Shown here: piece by piece, positions 43,565 to 58,251 of the stretch
Numbering within the stretch: position 1 is the first letter of the stretch
Layout of the letters: every line of letters starts with the position of its first letter
Source of the DNA: Apostichopus japonicus
Taxonomy: Eukaryota > Echinodermata > Holothuroidea > Aspidochirotida > Stichopodidae
Direction of reading: 5' to 3'
DNA length: 64,000 nucleotides
Assembly (NCBI RefSeq): GCF_037975245.1
Contig: NC_092574.1
Span: forward strand, 3,071,001-3,135,000
Made by a program: the position numbers and the translations under genes
The notes under the pieces: model-generated
What the model was told of the DNA's origin: nothing
Seen by the model: only the letters and a program-made list of their open reading frames with translations
The model's database searches: none

Positions 43565-45770
43565 CGTCATCGCACATTCGATTGATCGGTACCGCACACT
43601 CGATTTATCGGCAACGCACATTCGATTTATAGGTACCGCACATTCGATTGATCGGTACCGCACATTCGATTGATCGATACCTCACATTCTGTTTATCGGC
43701 AACGCACATTCGATTTATAGGTACCGCACATTCGATTGATCGAGATGGCACATTCGATTTATCGGTACCGCACATTCGATTTATCGGTACCGCACATTCG
43801 ATTGATCGGAACCGCACATTCCATTTATCGGCAACGCACATTCGATTTATAGGTACCGCACATTCGATTGATCGGTACCGCACATTCGATTGATCGGTAC
43901 CGCACATTCGATTTATCGGTACCACAAATTCAATTGATCCTTACCGCAAATTCGCTTTATCGGCACCGCACATTCGATTGATCGGTACCGCACATTCGAT
44001 TCATCGGTACCGCACATTCGATTTATCGGTACCGCACATTCGATTTATAGGTACCGCACATTCGATTGATCGGTACCGCACATTCGATTGTTCGGTACCG
44101 CACAATCGATTGATCGGCACCGCACATTCGATTGATCGGTACCGCACATTCGATTTATCGGCAACGCACATTCGATTGATCGGTACCGCACATTCGATTG
44201 ATCGGTACCGCACATTCGATTGTTCGGTACCGCACATTCGAATTATCGGCAACGCACATTCGATTGATCGGTACCGCACATTCGATTGATCGATACCGCA
44301 CATTCTGTTGATCGGTACCGCACATTCGATTTATCGGCACCGCACATTCGATTGATCGGTACCGCACATTCGATTTATCGGTACCGCACATTCGATTTAT
44401 CGGTACCGCACATTCGATTGATCGGTACCGCACATTCGATTGATCGGTACCGCACATTCGATTTATCGGCAACGCACATTCGATTTATAGGTACCGCACA
44501 TTCGATTGATCGATAAGGCACATTCGATTTATCGGTACCGCACATACGATTTATCGGTACCGCACATTCGATTGATCGGAACCGCACATTCGATTGATCG
44601 GTACCGCACATTCGATTCATCGGTACCGCACATTCCATTTATCGGCAACGCACATTCGATTTATAGGTACCGCACATTCGATTTGTCGGTACCGCACATT
44701 CGATTGATCGGTACCGCACATTCTATTTATCGGTACCACAAATTCGATTGATCCTCACCGCAAATTCGCTTTATCGGCACCGCACATTCGATTGATAGGT
44801 ACCGCACATTCGATTGATCGGTACCGCACATTCGATTTATCTGTACCGCACATTCGATTAATCGGTACCGCACATTCGATTGATCGGTACCGCACAATCG
44901 ATTTATCGGTTCCGCACTTTCGATTGATCGGCACCGCACATTCCATTGATCGATAAGGCACATTCGATTGATCGGTACCGCACATTTGATTGTTCGGTAC
45001 CGCACAATCGATTGATCGGTACAGCACATTCTATTTATCGGCAACGCACATTCGATTGATCGGTACCGCACATTCGATTGATCGATACCTCACATTCTGT
45101 TTATCGGTACCGCACTTTCTATTTATCGGCACCGCGCATTCCATTTATCGGTACCGCACATACGATTTATCGGTACCGCACATTCGATTTATCGGAACCG
45201 CACATTCGATTGATCGGTACCGCACATTCGATTGATCGGTACCGCACATTCGATTGATCGGCACCGCACATTCGATTGATCGGTACCGCACATTCGATTG
45301 ATCCTCACCGCACATTCGATTTATCGGTACCGCATATTCGATTGATCGGTACCGCACATTCGATTGATCGGTACCGCACATTTGATTGATCGGTACCGCA
45401 CATTCGATTGATCGGTACCGCACATTCGATTGATCGGTACCGCACATTCTATTTATCGGCAACGCACATTCGATTGATCGGTACCGCACATTCGATTGAT
45501 CGATACCTCACATTCTGTTTATCGGTACCGCACTTTCTATTTATCGGCACCGCGCATTCCATTTATCGGTACCGCACATACGATTTATCGGTACCGCACT
45601 TTCGATTTATCGGTACCGCACATTCGATTTATCGGTACCGCACATTCGATTGATCGGTACCGCACATTCGATTTATCGGTACCGCACATTCTATTTATCG
45701 GTACCACACATTCGATTGATCCTCACCGCAAATTCGATTTATCGGCACCGCACATTCGATTGATCGGTAC
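43565..45770. repeat. Satellite stretch with a 418-bp (19-unit) local duplication
   Basis: Bases ~45,025-45,190 match ~45,443-45,608 at 418 bp, both with TTCTATTT-ATCGGCAACG, GATACCTCAC-TTCTGTTT, CACTTTCTATTT and CACCGCGCATTCC. The left part (43.57-44.05 kb) shares CACACTCGATTT and ACAAATTCAATTG-ATCCTTACC with 47.77-48.1 kb and 50.15-50.5 kb. One unusual unit, GAGATGGCAC, lies near 43,742. No gene is present. Confidence 0.78.
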
Positions 45771-48700
45771 CGCACATTCGATTGATCGGCACCGCACATT
45801 CGATTGATCGGTACCGCACATTCGATTGATCGTTACCGCACATTCGATTAATCGGTACCGCACATTCGATTTATCGGCAACGCACATTCGATTTATCGTT
45901 ACCGCACATTCGATTGATCGGTACCGCACATTCGATTTATCGGCAACGCACATTCGATTTATAGGTACCGCACATTCCATTTATCGGCAACGCACATTCG
46001 ATTGATCGGTACCGCACATTCGATTGATCGATACCGCACATTATGTTTATCGGTACCGCACATTCCATTTATCGGTACCGCACATTCGATTGATCGGTAC
46101 CGCACATTCCATTTATAGGTACCGCACATTCGATTGATCGGTACCGCACATTCGATTGATCGGTACCGCACATTCGATTGATCGGTACCGCACATTCGAT
46201 TTATCGGCAACGCACATTCGATTTAAAGGTACCACACATTCGATTGATCGATAAGGCACATTCGATTTATCGGTACCGCACATACGATTTATCGGTACCG
46301 CACATTCGATTGATCGGAACCGCACATTCGATTGATCGGTACCGCACATTCGATTGATCGGTACCGCACATTCCATTTATCGGCAACGCACATTCGATTT
46401 ATAGGTACCGCACATTCGATTGATCGGTACCGCACATTCGATTGATCGGTACCGCACATTCTATTTATCGGTACCACAAATTCGATTGATCCTCACCGCA
46501 AATTCACTTTATCGGCACCGCACATTCGATTGATCGGTACCGCACATTCGATTCATCGGTACCGCACATTCGATTTATTGGCAACGCACATTCGATTAAT
46601 CGGTACCGCACATTCGATTGATCGGTACCGCACATTCGATTGATCGGCACCGCACATTCGATTGATCGGTACCGCACATTCGATTGTTCGGTACCGCACA
46701 ATCGATTTATCGGTTCCGCACTTTCGATTTATCGGTACCGCACATTCGATTGATCGATAAGGCACATTCGATTGATCGGTACCGCACATTCGATTGTTCG
46801 GTACCCTACAATCGATTGATCGGTACCGCACATTCGATTGATCGGTACCGCACATTCTATTTATCGGCAACGCACATTCGATTGATCGGTACCGCACATT
46901 CGATTGATCGATACCTCACATTCTGTTTATCGGTACCGCACTTTCTATTTATCGGCACCGCACATTCCATTTATCGGTACCGCATATACGATTTATCGGT
47001 ACCGCACTCTCGATTTATCGGAACCGCACATTCGATTGATCGGTACCGCACATTCGATTGATCGGTACCGCACATTCGATTGATCGGCACCGCACATTCG
47101 ATTGATCGGTACCGCACATTCGATTGATCCTCACCGCACATTCGATTTATCGGTACCGCATATTCGATTGATCGGTACCGCACATTCGATTGATCGGTAC
47201 CGCATATTTGATTGATCGGCACCGCACATTCGATTGAACGGCACCGCACATTCCATTTATCGGTACCGCACATACGATTTATCGGTACCGCACATTCGAT
47301 TTATCGGAACCGCACATTCGATTGATCGGTACCGCACATTCGATTGATCGGTACCGCACATTCGATTTATCGGCAACGCACATTCGATTGATCGGTACCG
47401 CACATTCGATTTATCGGTACCGCACATTCTATTTATCGGTACCACACATTCGATTGATCCTCACCGCAAATTCGATTTATCGGCACCGCACATTCGATTG
47501 ATCGGTACCGCACATTCGATTGATCGGCACCGCACATTCCATTGATCGGTACCGCACATTCGATTGATCGTTACCGCACATTCGATTGATCGGTACCGCA
47601 CATTCTATTTATCGGCAACGCACATTCGATTTATAGGTACCGCACATTCGATTGATCGATAAGGCACATTCCATTTATCGGTACCGCACAATCGATTTAT
47701 CGGTACCGCACATTCGATTGATCCTCAACGCACATTCGATTGATCGGTACCGCACATTCGATTTATCGGTACCACAAATTCAATTGATCCTTACCGCAAA
47801 TTCGCTTTATCGGCACCGCACATTCGATTGATCGGTACCGCACATTCGATTCATCGGTACCGCACATTCGATTTATCGGTACCGCACATTCGATTTATAG
47901 GTACCGCACATTCGATTGATCGGTACCGCACATTCGATTGTTCGGTACCGCACAATCGATTTATCGGCAACGCACATTCGATTTATCGGAACCGCACATT
48001 CGATTGATCGTCATCGCACATTCGATTGATCGGTACCGCACACTCGATTTATCGGCAACGCGCATTCGATTTATAGGTACCGCACATTCGATTGATCGGT
48101 ACCGCACATTCGATTAATCGATACCTCACATTCTGTTTATCGGCAACGCACATTCGATTTATAGGTACCGCACATTCGATTGATCGATAAGGCACATTCG
48201 ATTGATCGGCACCGCACATTCGATTGATCGGTACCGCACATTCGATTGATCGTTACCGCACATTCGATTAATCGGTACCGCACATTCGATTTATCGGCAA
48301 CGCACATTCGATTTATCGTTACCGCACATTCGATTGATCGGTACCGCACATTCGATTTATCGGCAACGCACATTCGATTGATCGGTACCGCACATTCGAT
48401 TGATCGATACCGCACATTATGTTTATCGGTACCGCACATTCCATTTATCGGTACCGCACATTCGATTGATCGGTACCGCACATTCCATTTATAGGTACCG
48501 CACATTCGATTGATCGGTACCGCACATTCGATTGATCGGTACCGCACATTCGATTGATCGGTACCGCACATTCGATTTATCGGCAACGCACATTCGATTT
48601 AAAGGTACCACACATTCGATTGATCGATAAGGCACATTCGATTTATCGGTACCGCACATACGATTTATCGGTACCGCACATTCGATTGATCGGAACCGCA

Positions 48701-50585
48701 CATTCGATTGATCGGTACCGCACATTCGATTGATCGGTACCGCACATTCCATTTATCGGCAACGCACATTCGATTTATAGGTACCGCACATTCGATTGAT
48801 CGGTACCGCACATTCGATTGATCGGTACCGCACATTCTATTTATCGGTACCACAAATTCGATTGATCCTCACCGCAAATTCACTTTATCGGCACCGCACA
48901 TTCGATTGATCGGTACCGCACATTCGATTCATCGGTACCGCACATTCGATTTATTGGCAACGCACATTCGATTAATCGGTACCGCACATTCGATTGATCG
49001 GTACCGCACATTCGATTGATCGGCACCGCACATTCGATTGATCGGTACCGCACATTCGATTGTTCGGTACCGCACAATCGATTTATCGGTTCCGCACTTT
49101 CGATTTATCGGTACCGCACATTCGATTGATCGATAAGGCACATTCGATTGATCGGTACCGCACATTCGATTGTTCGGTACCCTACAATCGATTGATCGGT
49201 ACCGCACATTCGATTGATCGGTACCGCACATTCTATTTATCGGCAACGCACATTCGATTGATCGGTACCGCACATTCGATTGATCGATACCTCACATTCT
49301 GTTTATCGGTACCGCACTTTCTATTTATCGGCACCGCACATTCCATTTATCGGTACCGCATATACGATTTATCGGTACCGCACTCTCGATTTATCGGAAC
49401 CGCACATTCGATTGATCGGTACCGCACATTCGATTGATCGGTACCGCACATTCGATTGATCGGCACCGCACATTCGATTGATCGGTACCGCACATTCGAT
49501 TGATCCTCACCGCACATTCGATTTATCGGTACCGCATATTCGATTGATCGGTACCGCACATTCGATTGATCGGTACCGCATATTTGATTGATCGGCACCG
49601 CACATTCGATTGAACGGCACCGCACATTCCATTTATCGGTACCGCACATACGATTTATCGGTACCGCACATTCGATTTATCGGAACCGCACATTCGATTG
49701 ATCGGTACCGCACATTCGATTGATCGGTACCGCACATTCGATTTATCGGCAACGCACATTCGATTGATCGGTACCGCACATTCGATTTATCGGTACCGCA
49801 CATTCTATTTATCGGTACCACACATTCGATTGATCCTCACCGCAAATTCGATTTATCGGCACCGCACATTCGATTGATCGGTACCGCACATTCGATTGAT
49901 CGGCACCGCACATTCCATTGATCGGTACCGCACATTCGATTGATCGTTACCGCACATTCGATTGATCGGTACCGCACATTCTATTTATCGGCAACGCACA
50001 TTCGATTTATAGGTACCGCACATTCGATTGATCGATAAGGCACATTCCATTTATCGGTACCGCACAATCGATTTATCGGTACCGCACATTCGATTGATCC
50101 TCAACGCACATTCGATTGATCGGTACCGCACATTCGATTGATCGGTACCACAAATTCAATTGATCCTTACCGCAAATTCGCTTTATCGGCACCGCACATT
50201 CGATTGATCGGTACCGCACATTCGATTCATCGGTACCGCACATTCGATTTATCGGTACCGCACATTCGATTTATAGGTACCGCACATTCGATTGATCGGT
50301 ACCGCACATTCGATTGTTCGGTACCGCACAATCGATTTATCGGCAACGCACATTCGATTTATCGGAACCGCACATTCGATTGATCGTCATCGCACATTCG
50401 ATTGATCGGTACCGCACACTCGATTTATCGGCAACGCGCATTCGATTTATAGGTACCGCACATTCGATTGATCGGTACCGCACATTCGATTAATCGATAC
50501 CTCACATTCTGTTTATCGGCAACGCACATTCGATTTATAGGTACCGCACATTCGATTGATCGATAAGGCACATTCGATTGATCGG
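45770..50585. repeat. 2,376-bp (108-unit) tandem dimer with a two-unit indel
   Basis: Copies start near 45,775 and 48,195. The first ~190 bp align at 2,420 bp and the rest at 2,376 bp, so copy 1 has two extra units at about 45,960-46,003. Beyond that the copies look near-identical; one visible difference is GATTTATCGG near 47,758 against GATTGATCGG near 50,134. Confidence 0.9.
46268..46620. repeat. Representative copy of a conserved ~16-unit variant cassette
   Basis: The cassette is a fixed order of diagnostic units: CACATACG; GGAACC; two consensus units; TTCCATTT; GGCAAC; TATAGGTACC; two consensus units; TTCTATTT; GGTACCACA; ATCCTCACC with AAATTCGCTTT or ACTTT; GGCACC; TTCATCGG; GGCAAC; TTAATCGG. 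Other copies, with small changes, start near 48,644, 50,888, 52,406, 53,083, 54,755, 58,250, 62,637 and 63,580. Truncated versions occur from ~930 onward. It looks like the core of an ancestral higher-order repeat. Confidence 0.8.
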
Positions 50586-52990
50586 TACCGCACATTCGAT
50601 TTATCGGTACCGCACATTCGATTGATCGGTACCGCACATTCGATTGATCGGTACCGCACATTCGATTTATCGGCAACGCACATTCGATTTATAGGTACCG
50701 CACATTCGATTGATCGATAAGGCACATTCGATTTATCGGTACCGCACATACGATTTATCGGTACCGCACATTCGATTGATCGGAACCGCACATTCGATTG
50801 ATCGGTACCGCACATTCGATTGATCGACTGCTCACATTCTGTTGATCGGTACCACACATTCCATTGATCGATAAGGAACATTCGATTTATCGGTACCGCA
50901 CATACGATTTATCGGTACCGCACATTCGATTGATCGGAACCGCACATTCGATTGATCGGTACCGCACATTCGATTGATCGGTACCGCACATTCCATTTAT
51001 CGGCAACGCACATTCGATTTATAGGTACCGCACATTCGATTGATCGGTACCGCACATTCGATTGATCGGTACCGCACATTCTATTTATCGGTACCACAAA
51101 TTCGATTGATCGGCACCGCAAATTCACTTTATCGGCACCGCACATTCGATTGATCGGTAACGCACATTCGATTCATCGGTACCGCACATTCGATTTATCG
51201 GCAACGCACATTCGATTCATCGGTACCGCACATTCGATTGATCGGTACCGCACATTCGATTGATCGGCACCGCACATTCGATTGATCGGTACCGCACATT
51301 CGATTGATCGGTACCGCACATTCGATTTATCGATACCACACATTCGATTGATCGGTACCGCACATTCGATTTATCGGAACCGCACATTCGATTGATCGGT
51401 ACCGCACATTCGATTCATCGGTTCCGCACATTCGATTTATCGGCAACGCACATTCGATTGATCGGTACCGCACATTCGATTCATCCTTACCGCACATTCG
51501 ATTGATCGGTACCGCACATTCTATTTATCGGTACCACACATTCGATTGATCCTCACCGCAAATTCGATTTATCGGCACCGCACATTCAATTGATCGGTAC
51601 CGCACATTCGATTGATCGGCACCGCACATTCGATTGATCGGTACCGCACATTCGATTGATCGTTACCGCACATTCGATTGATCGGTACCGCACATTCGAT
51701 TAATCGGTACCGCACATTCGAATTATCGGCAACGCACATTCGATTGATCGGTACCGCACATTCGATTGATCGATGCCGCACATTCTGTTTATCGGTACCG
51801 CACTTTCGATTTATCGGTACCGCACATTCCATTTATCGGTACCGCACATACGATTTATCGGTACCGAACATTCGATTTATCGGTACCGCACATTCCATTT
51901 ATCGGTACCGCACATTCGATTGATCGGTACCGCACATTCAATTGATCGGTACCGCACATTCGATTTATCGGCAACGCACATTCGATTGATCGGTACCGCA
52001 CATTCGATTGATCGACACCTCACATTCTGTTGATCGGTACCGCACATACGATTTATCGGTACCGCACATTCGATTTATCGGTACCGCACATTCGATTGAT
52101 CGGAACCGCACATTCGAATGATCGGTACCGCACATTCGATTTATCGGCAACGCACATTCGATTGATCGGTACCGCACATTCGATTGATCGACTGCTCACA
52201 TTCTGTTGATCGGTACCGCACATACGATTTATCGGTACCGCACATTCGATTTATCGGTACCGCACATTCGATTAATCGGAACCGCAAATTCGAATGATCG
52301 GTACCGCACATTCCATTTATCGGCACCGCACATTCGATTTATCGGCATCGCACATTCGATTTAAAGGTACCACACATTCGATTGATCGATAAGGAACATT
52401 CGATTTATCGGTACCGCACATACGATTTATCGGTACCGCACATTCGATTGATCGGAACCGCACATTCGATTGATCGGTACCGCACATTCGATTGATCGGT
52501 ACCGCACATTCCATTTATCGGCAACGCACATTCGATTTATAGGTACCGCACATTCGATTGATCGGTACCGCACATTCGATTGATCGGTACCGCACATTCT
52601 ATTTATCGGTACCACAAATTCGATTGATCGGCACCGCAAATTCACTTTATCGGCACCGCACATTCGATTGATCGGTAACGCACATTCGATTCATCGGTAC
52701 CGCACATTCGATTTATCGGCACCGCACATTCGATTCATCGGTACCGCACATTCGATTGATCGGTACCGCACATTCGATTGATCGGCACCGCACATTCGAT
52801 TGATCGGTACCGCACATTCGATTGATCGGTACCGCACATTCGATTTATCGGTTCCACACATTCGATTGATCGGTACCGCACATTCGATTGATCGGTACCG
52901 CACATTCGATTGATCGGTACCGCACATTCGATTTATCGGTACCGCACATTCGATTTATCGGTACCGCACATTCGATTGATCGGTACCGCA
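50585..52990. repeat. Satellite stretch with the ACTGCTCAC marker unit
   Basis: The unit GACTGCTCACATTCTGTTG occurs at ~50,825 and ~52,189, then again at ~53,993 and ~54,287, and nowhere else that I see. It appears to be a private derivative of the common GATACCTCAC-TTCTGTTT unit. Bases ~52,180-52,580 match ~54,270-54,670 at 2,090 bp (95 units). No gene is present. Confidence 0.8.
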
Positions 52991-55664
52991 CATTCGATTC
53001 ATCGGTACCGCACATTCGATTTATCGGCAACGCACATTCGATTTATAGGTACCACACATTCGATTGATCGATAAGGCACATTCGATTTATCGGTACCGCA
53101 CATACGATTTATCGGTACCGCACATTCGATTGATCGGAACCGCACATTCGATTGATCGGTACCGCACATTCGATTGATCGGTACCGCACATTCCATTTAT
53201 CGGCAACGCACATTCGATTGATCGGTACCGCACATTCGATTGATCGGTACCGCACATTCGATTGATCGGTACCGCACATTTTATTTATCGGTACCACAAA
53301 TTCGATTGATCCTCACCGCAAATTCGCTTTATCGGCACCGCACATTCGATTTATCGGTACCGCACATTCGATTCATCGGTACCGCACATTCGATTTATCG
53401 GCAACGTACATTCGATTAATCTGTACCGCACATTCGATTGATCGGTACCGCACATTCGATTGATCGGCACCGCACATTCGATTGATCGGTACCGCACATT
53501 TGATTGATCGGCACCGCACATTCGATTGAACGGCACCGCACATTCGATTTATCGGTACCGCACATACGATTTATCGGTACCGCACATTCGATTTATCGGA
53601 ACCGCACATTCGATTGATCGGTACCGCACATTCGATTTATCGTTACCGCACATTCGAATGATCGGTACCACACATTCGATTGATCCTCACCGCAAATTCG
53701 ATTTATCGGCACCGCACATTCGATTGATCGGTACCGCACATTCGATTCATCGGCACCGCACATTCGATTGATCGGTACCGCACATTCGATTGATCGTTAC
53801 CGCACATTCGATTAATCCGTACCGCACATTCGATTTATCGATACCGCACATTCGATTGATCGTTACCGCACATTCGATTGATCGGTACCGCATATTCGAT
53901 TGATCGGCAACGCACATTCGATTAATCGGTACCGCACATTAGATTTATCGGCAACGCACATTCGATTGATCGGTACCGCACATTCGATTGATCGACTGCT
54001 CACATTCTGTTGATCGGTACCGCACATACGATTTATCGGTACCGCACATTCGATTTATCGGTACCGCACATTCGATTAATCGGAACCGCAAATTCGAATG
54101 ATCGGTACCGCACATTCGATTTATCGGCACCGCACATTCGATTTAAAGGTACCACACATTCGATTGATCGATAAGGAACATTCGATTTATCGGTACCGCA
54201 CATACGATTTATCGGTACCGCACATTCGATTGATCGGAACCGCACATTCGATTGATCGGTACCGCACATTCGATTGATCGACTGCTCACATTCTGTTGAT
54301 CGGTACCGCACATACGATTTATCGGTACCGCACATTCGATTTATCGGTACCGCACATTCGATTAATCGGAACCGCAAATTCGAATGATCGGTACCGCACA
54401 TTCGATTTATCGGCACCGCACATTCGATTTATCGGCATCGCACATTCGATTTAAAGGTACCACACATTCGATTGATCGATAAGGAACATTCGATTTATCG
54501 GTACCGCACATACGATTTATCGGTACCGCACATTCGATTGATCGGAACCGCACATTCGATTGATCGGTACCGCACATTCGATTGATCGGTACCGCACATT
54601 CCATTTATCGGCAACGCACATTCGATTTATAGGTACCGCACATTCGATTGATCGGTACCGCACATTCGATTCATCGGTACCGCACATTCGATTTATCGGC
54701 AACGCACATTCGATTTATAGGTACCACACATTCGATTGATCGATAAGGCACATTCGATTTATCGGTACCGCACATACGATTTATCGGTACCGCACATTCG
54801 ATTGATCGGAACCGCACATTCGATTGATCGGTACCGCACATTCGATTGATCGGTACCGCACATTCCATTTATCGGCAACGCACATTCGATTTATAGGTAC
54901 CGCACATTCGATTGATCGGTACCGCACATTCGATTGATCGGTACCGCACATTTTATTTATCGGTACCACAAATTCGATTGATCCTCACCGCAAATTCGCT
55001 TTATCGGCACCGCACATTCGATTTATCGGTACCGCACATTCGATTCATCGGTACCGCACATTCGATTTATCGGCAACGTACATTCGATTAATCTGTACCG
55101 CACATTCGATTGATCGGTACCGCACATTCGATTGATCGGCACCGCACATTCGATTGATCGGTACCGCACATTTGATTGATCGGCACCGCACATTCGATTG
55201 AACGGCACCGCACATTCGATTTATCGGTACCGCACATACGACTTATCGGTACCGCACATTCGATTTATCGGAACCGCACATTCGATTGATCGGTACCGCA
55301 CATTCGATTTATCGTTACCGCACATTCGAATGATCGGTACCACACATTCGATTGATCCTCACCGCAAATTCGATTTATCGGCACCGCACATTCGATTGAT
55401 CGGTACCGCACATTCGATTGATCGGCACCGCACATTCGATTGATCGGTACCGCACATTCGATTGATCGTTACCGCACATTCGATTAATCCGTACCGCACA
55501 TTCGATTTATCGATACCGCACATTCGATTGATCGTTACCGCACATTCGATTGATCGGTACCGCATATTCGATTGATCGGCAACGCACATTCGATTAATCG
55601 GTACCGCACATTAGATTTATCGGCAACGCACATTCGATTGATCGGTACCGCACATTCGATTGAT
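52990..55664. repeat. 1,672-bp (76-unit) duplication with an interposed segment
   Basis: Bases ~52,990-53,992 match ~54,662-55,664. Shared rare units are CTGTACC after TTAAT, GGCAACGTAC, TTGAACGGCACC, TTCGAATG and TTAATCCGTACC. Single-base differences occur, such as ACGATTTATC near 53,566 against ACGACTTATC near 55,238. The intervening 53,993-54,661 is built from two more segments carrying the ACTGCTCAC unit, so at least three exchanges overlap here. Confidence 0.85.
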
Positions 55665-56640
55665 CGGTACCGCACATTCGATTGATCGGCAACGCACATT
55701 CGATTAATCGGTACCGCACATTAGATTTATCGGCAACGCACATTCGATTAATCGGTACCGCACATTCGATTGATCGGTACCGCACCATCGATTGTTCGGT
55801 ACCACACATTCGAATTATCGGCAACGCACATTCGATTGATCGGTACCGCACATTCGATTGATCGATGCCGCACATTCTGTTAATCGGTACCGCACATTCG
55901 ATTTATCGGTACCGCACATTCCATTTATCGGTACCGCACATACGATTTATCGATACCGAACATTCGATTTATCGGTACCGCACATTCCATTTATCGGTAC
56001 CGCACATTCGATTGATCGATACCGCACATTCGATTGATCCGTACCGCACATTCGATTTATCGGCAACGCAAATTCGATTGATCGGTACCGCACATTCGAT
56101 TGATCGACACCTCACATTCTGTTGATCGGTACCGCACATACGATTTATCGGTACCGCACATTCGATTTATCGGTACCGCACATTCGATTGATCGGTACCG
56201 CACATTCGATTGATCGGTACCGCACATTCGATTTATCGGCAACGCACATTCGATTCATCGGTACCGCACATTCGATTGATCGGTACCGCACATTCGATTG
56301 ATCGGCACCGCACATTCGATTGATCGGTACCGCACATTCGATTGATCGGTACCGCACATTCGATTTATCGGTACCACACATTCGATTTATCGGTACCGCA
56401 CATTCGATTGATCGATACCGCACATTCGATTGTTCGGTACCGCACAATCGATTTATCGGTTCCGCACTTTCGATTGATCGGTACAGCACATTCGATTGAT
56501 CGATAAGGCACATTCGATTGATCGGTACCGCACATTCGATTGTTCGGTACCGCACAATCGATTGATCGGTACCGCACATTCGATTGATCGGTACCACACA
56601 TTCTATTTATCGGCAACGCACATTCTGTTTATCGGTACCG
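55665..56640. repeat. Ordinary satellite stretch
   Basis: Variant units typical of the array continue here, including GATGCCGC (~55,864, also at ~51,773), CACCATCG, TTCGAATTATC and GACACCTCAC-TTCTGTTG (~56,105, also ~52,013). I see no gene and no large near-perfect local duplication. Confidence 0.75.
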
Positions 56641-57817
56641 CACTTTCTATTTATCGGCACCGCACATTCTGTTTATCGGTACCGCACTTTCTATTTATCG
56701 GCACCGCACATTCCATTTATCGGTACCGCACATACGATTTATCGGAACCGCACATTCGATTTATCGGAACCGCACATTCGATTGATCGGTACCGCACATT
56801 CGATTGATCGGTACCGCACATTCGATTGATCCTCACCGCACATTCGATTTATCGGTACCGCATATTCGATTGATCGGTACCGCACATTCGATTGATCGGT
56901 ACCGCACATTTGATTTATCGGCACCGCACATTCGAATGAACGGCACCGCACATTCGATTTATCGGAACCGCACATACGATTTATCGGTACCGCACATTCG
57001 ATTTATCGGAACCGCACATTCGATTGATCGGTACCGCACATTCGATTGATCGGTACCGCACATTCGATTTATCGGCAACGCACATTCGATTGATCGGTAC
57101 CGCACATTCGATTGATCGGTACCGCACATTCGATATATCGGTACCGCACATTCTATTTATCGGTACCACACATTCGATTGATCGTTACCGCAAATTCGAT
57201 TTATCGGCACCGCACATTCGATTGATCGTTACCGCACTTTCTATTTATCGGCACCGCACATTCTGTTTATCGGTACCGCACTTTCTATTTATCGGCACCG
57301 CACATTCCATTTATCGGTACCGCACATACGATTTATCGGAACCGCACATTCGATTTATCGGAACCGCACATTCGATTGATCGGTACCGCACATTCGATTG
57401 ATCGGTACCGCACATTCGATTGATCCTCACCGCACATTCGATTTATCGGTACCGCATATTCGATTGATCGGTACCGCACATTCGATTGATCGGTACCGCA
57501 CATTTGATTTATCGGCACCGCACATTCGAATGAACGGCACCGCACATTCGATTTATCGGAACCGCACATACGATTTATCGGTACCGCACATTCGATTTAT
57601 CGGAACCGCACATTCGATTGATCGGTACCGCACATTCGATTGATCGGTACCGCACATTCGATTTATCGGCAACGCACATTCGATTGATCGGTACCGCACA
57701 TTCGATTGATCGGTACCGCACATTCGATATATCGGTACCGCACATTCTATTTATCGGTACCACACATTCGATTGATCGTTACCGCAAATTCGATTTATCG
57801 GCACCGCACATTCGATT
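56640..57817. repeat. 594-bp (27-unit) tandem dimer
   Basis: Copies lie at 56,640-57,233 and 57,234-57,817. Shared unusual units are TTCGAATGAACGG, GGAACC before CATACG, and CGATATATCGG. I noticed no internal difference, so this may be one of the youngest exchanges in the window. Confidence 0.9.
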
Positions 57818-58251
57818 GATCGGTACCGCACATTCGATTGATCGGCACCGCACATTCGATTGATCGGTACCGCACATTCGATTGATCGTTACCGCACATT
57901 CGATTAATCGGTACCGCACATTCGATTTATCGGCAACGCACATTCGATTGATCGTTACCGCACATTCGATTGATCGGTACCGCACATTCGATTGATCGGC
58001 AACGCACATTCGATTAATCGGTACCGCACATTAGATTTATCGGCAACGCACATTCGATTGATCGGCACCGCACATTCGATTGAGCTGTACCGCACATTCG
58101 ATTGATCGGTACCGCACATTCGATTTATCGGCAACGCACATTCGATTGATCGGTACCGCACATTCGATCGATCGATACCTCACACTCTGTTTATCGGTAC
58201 CGCACATTCGATTGATCGGCACCGCACATTCCATTTATCGGTACCGCACAT

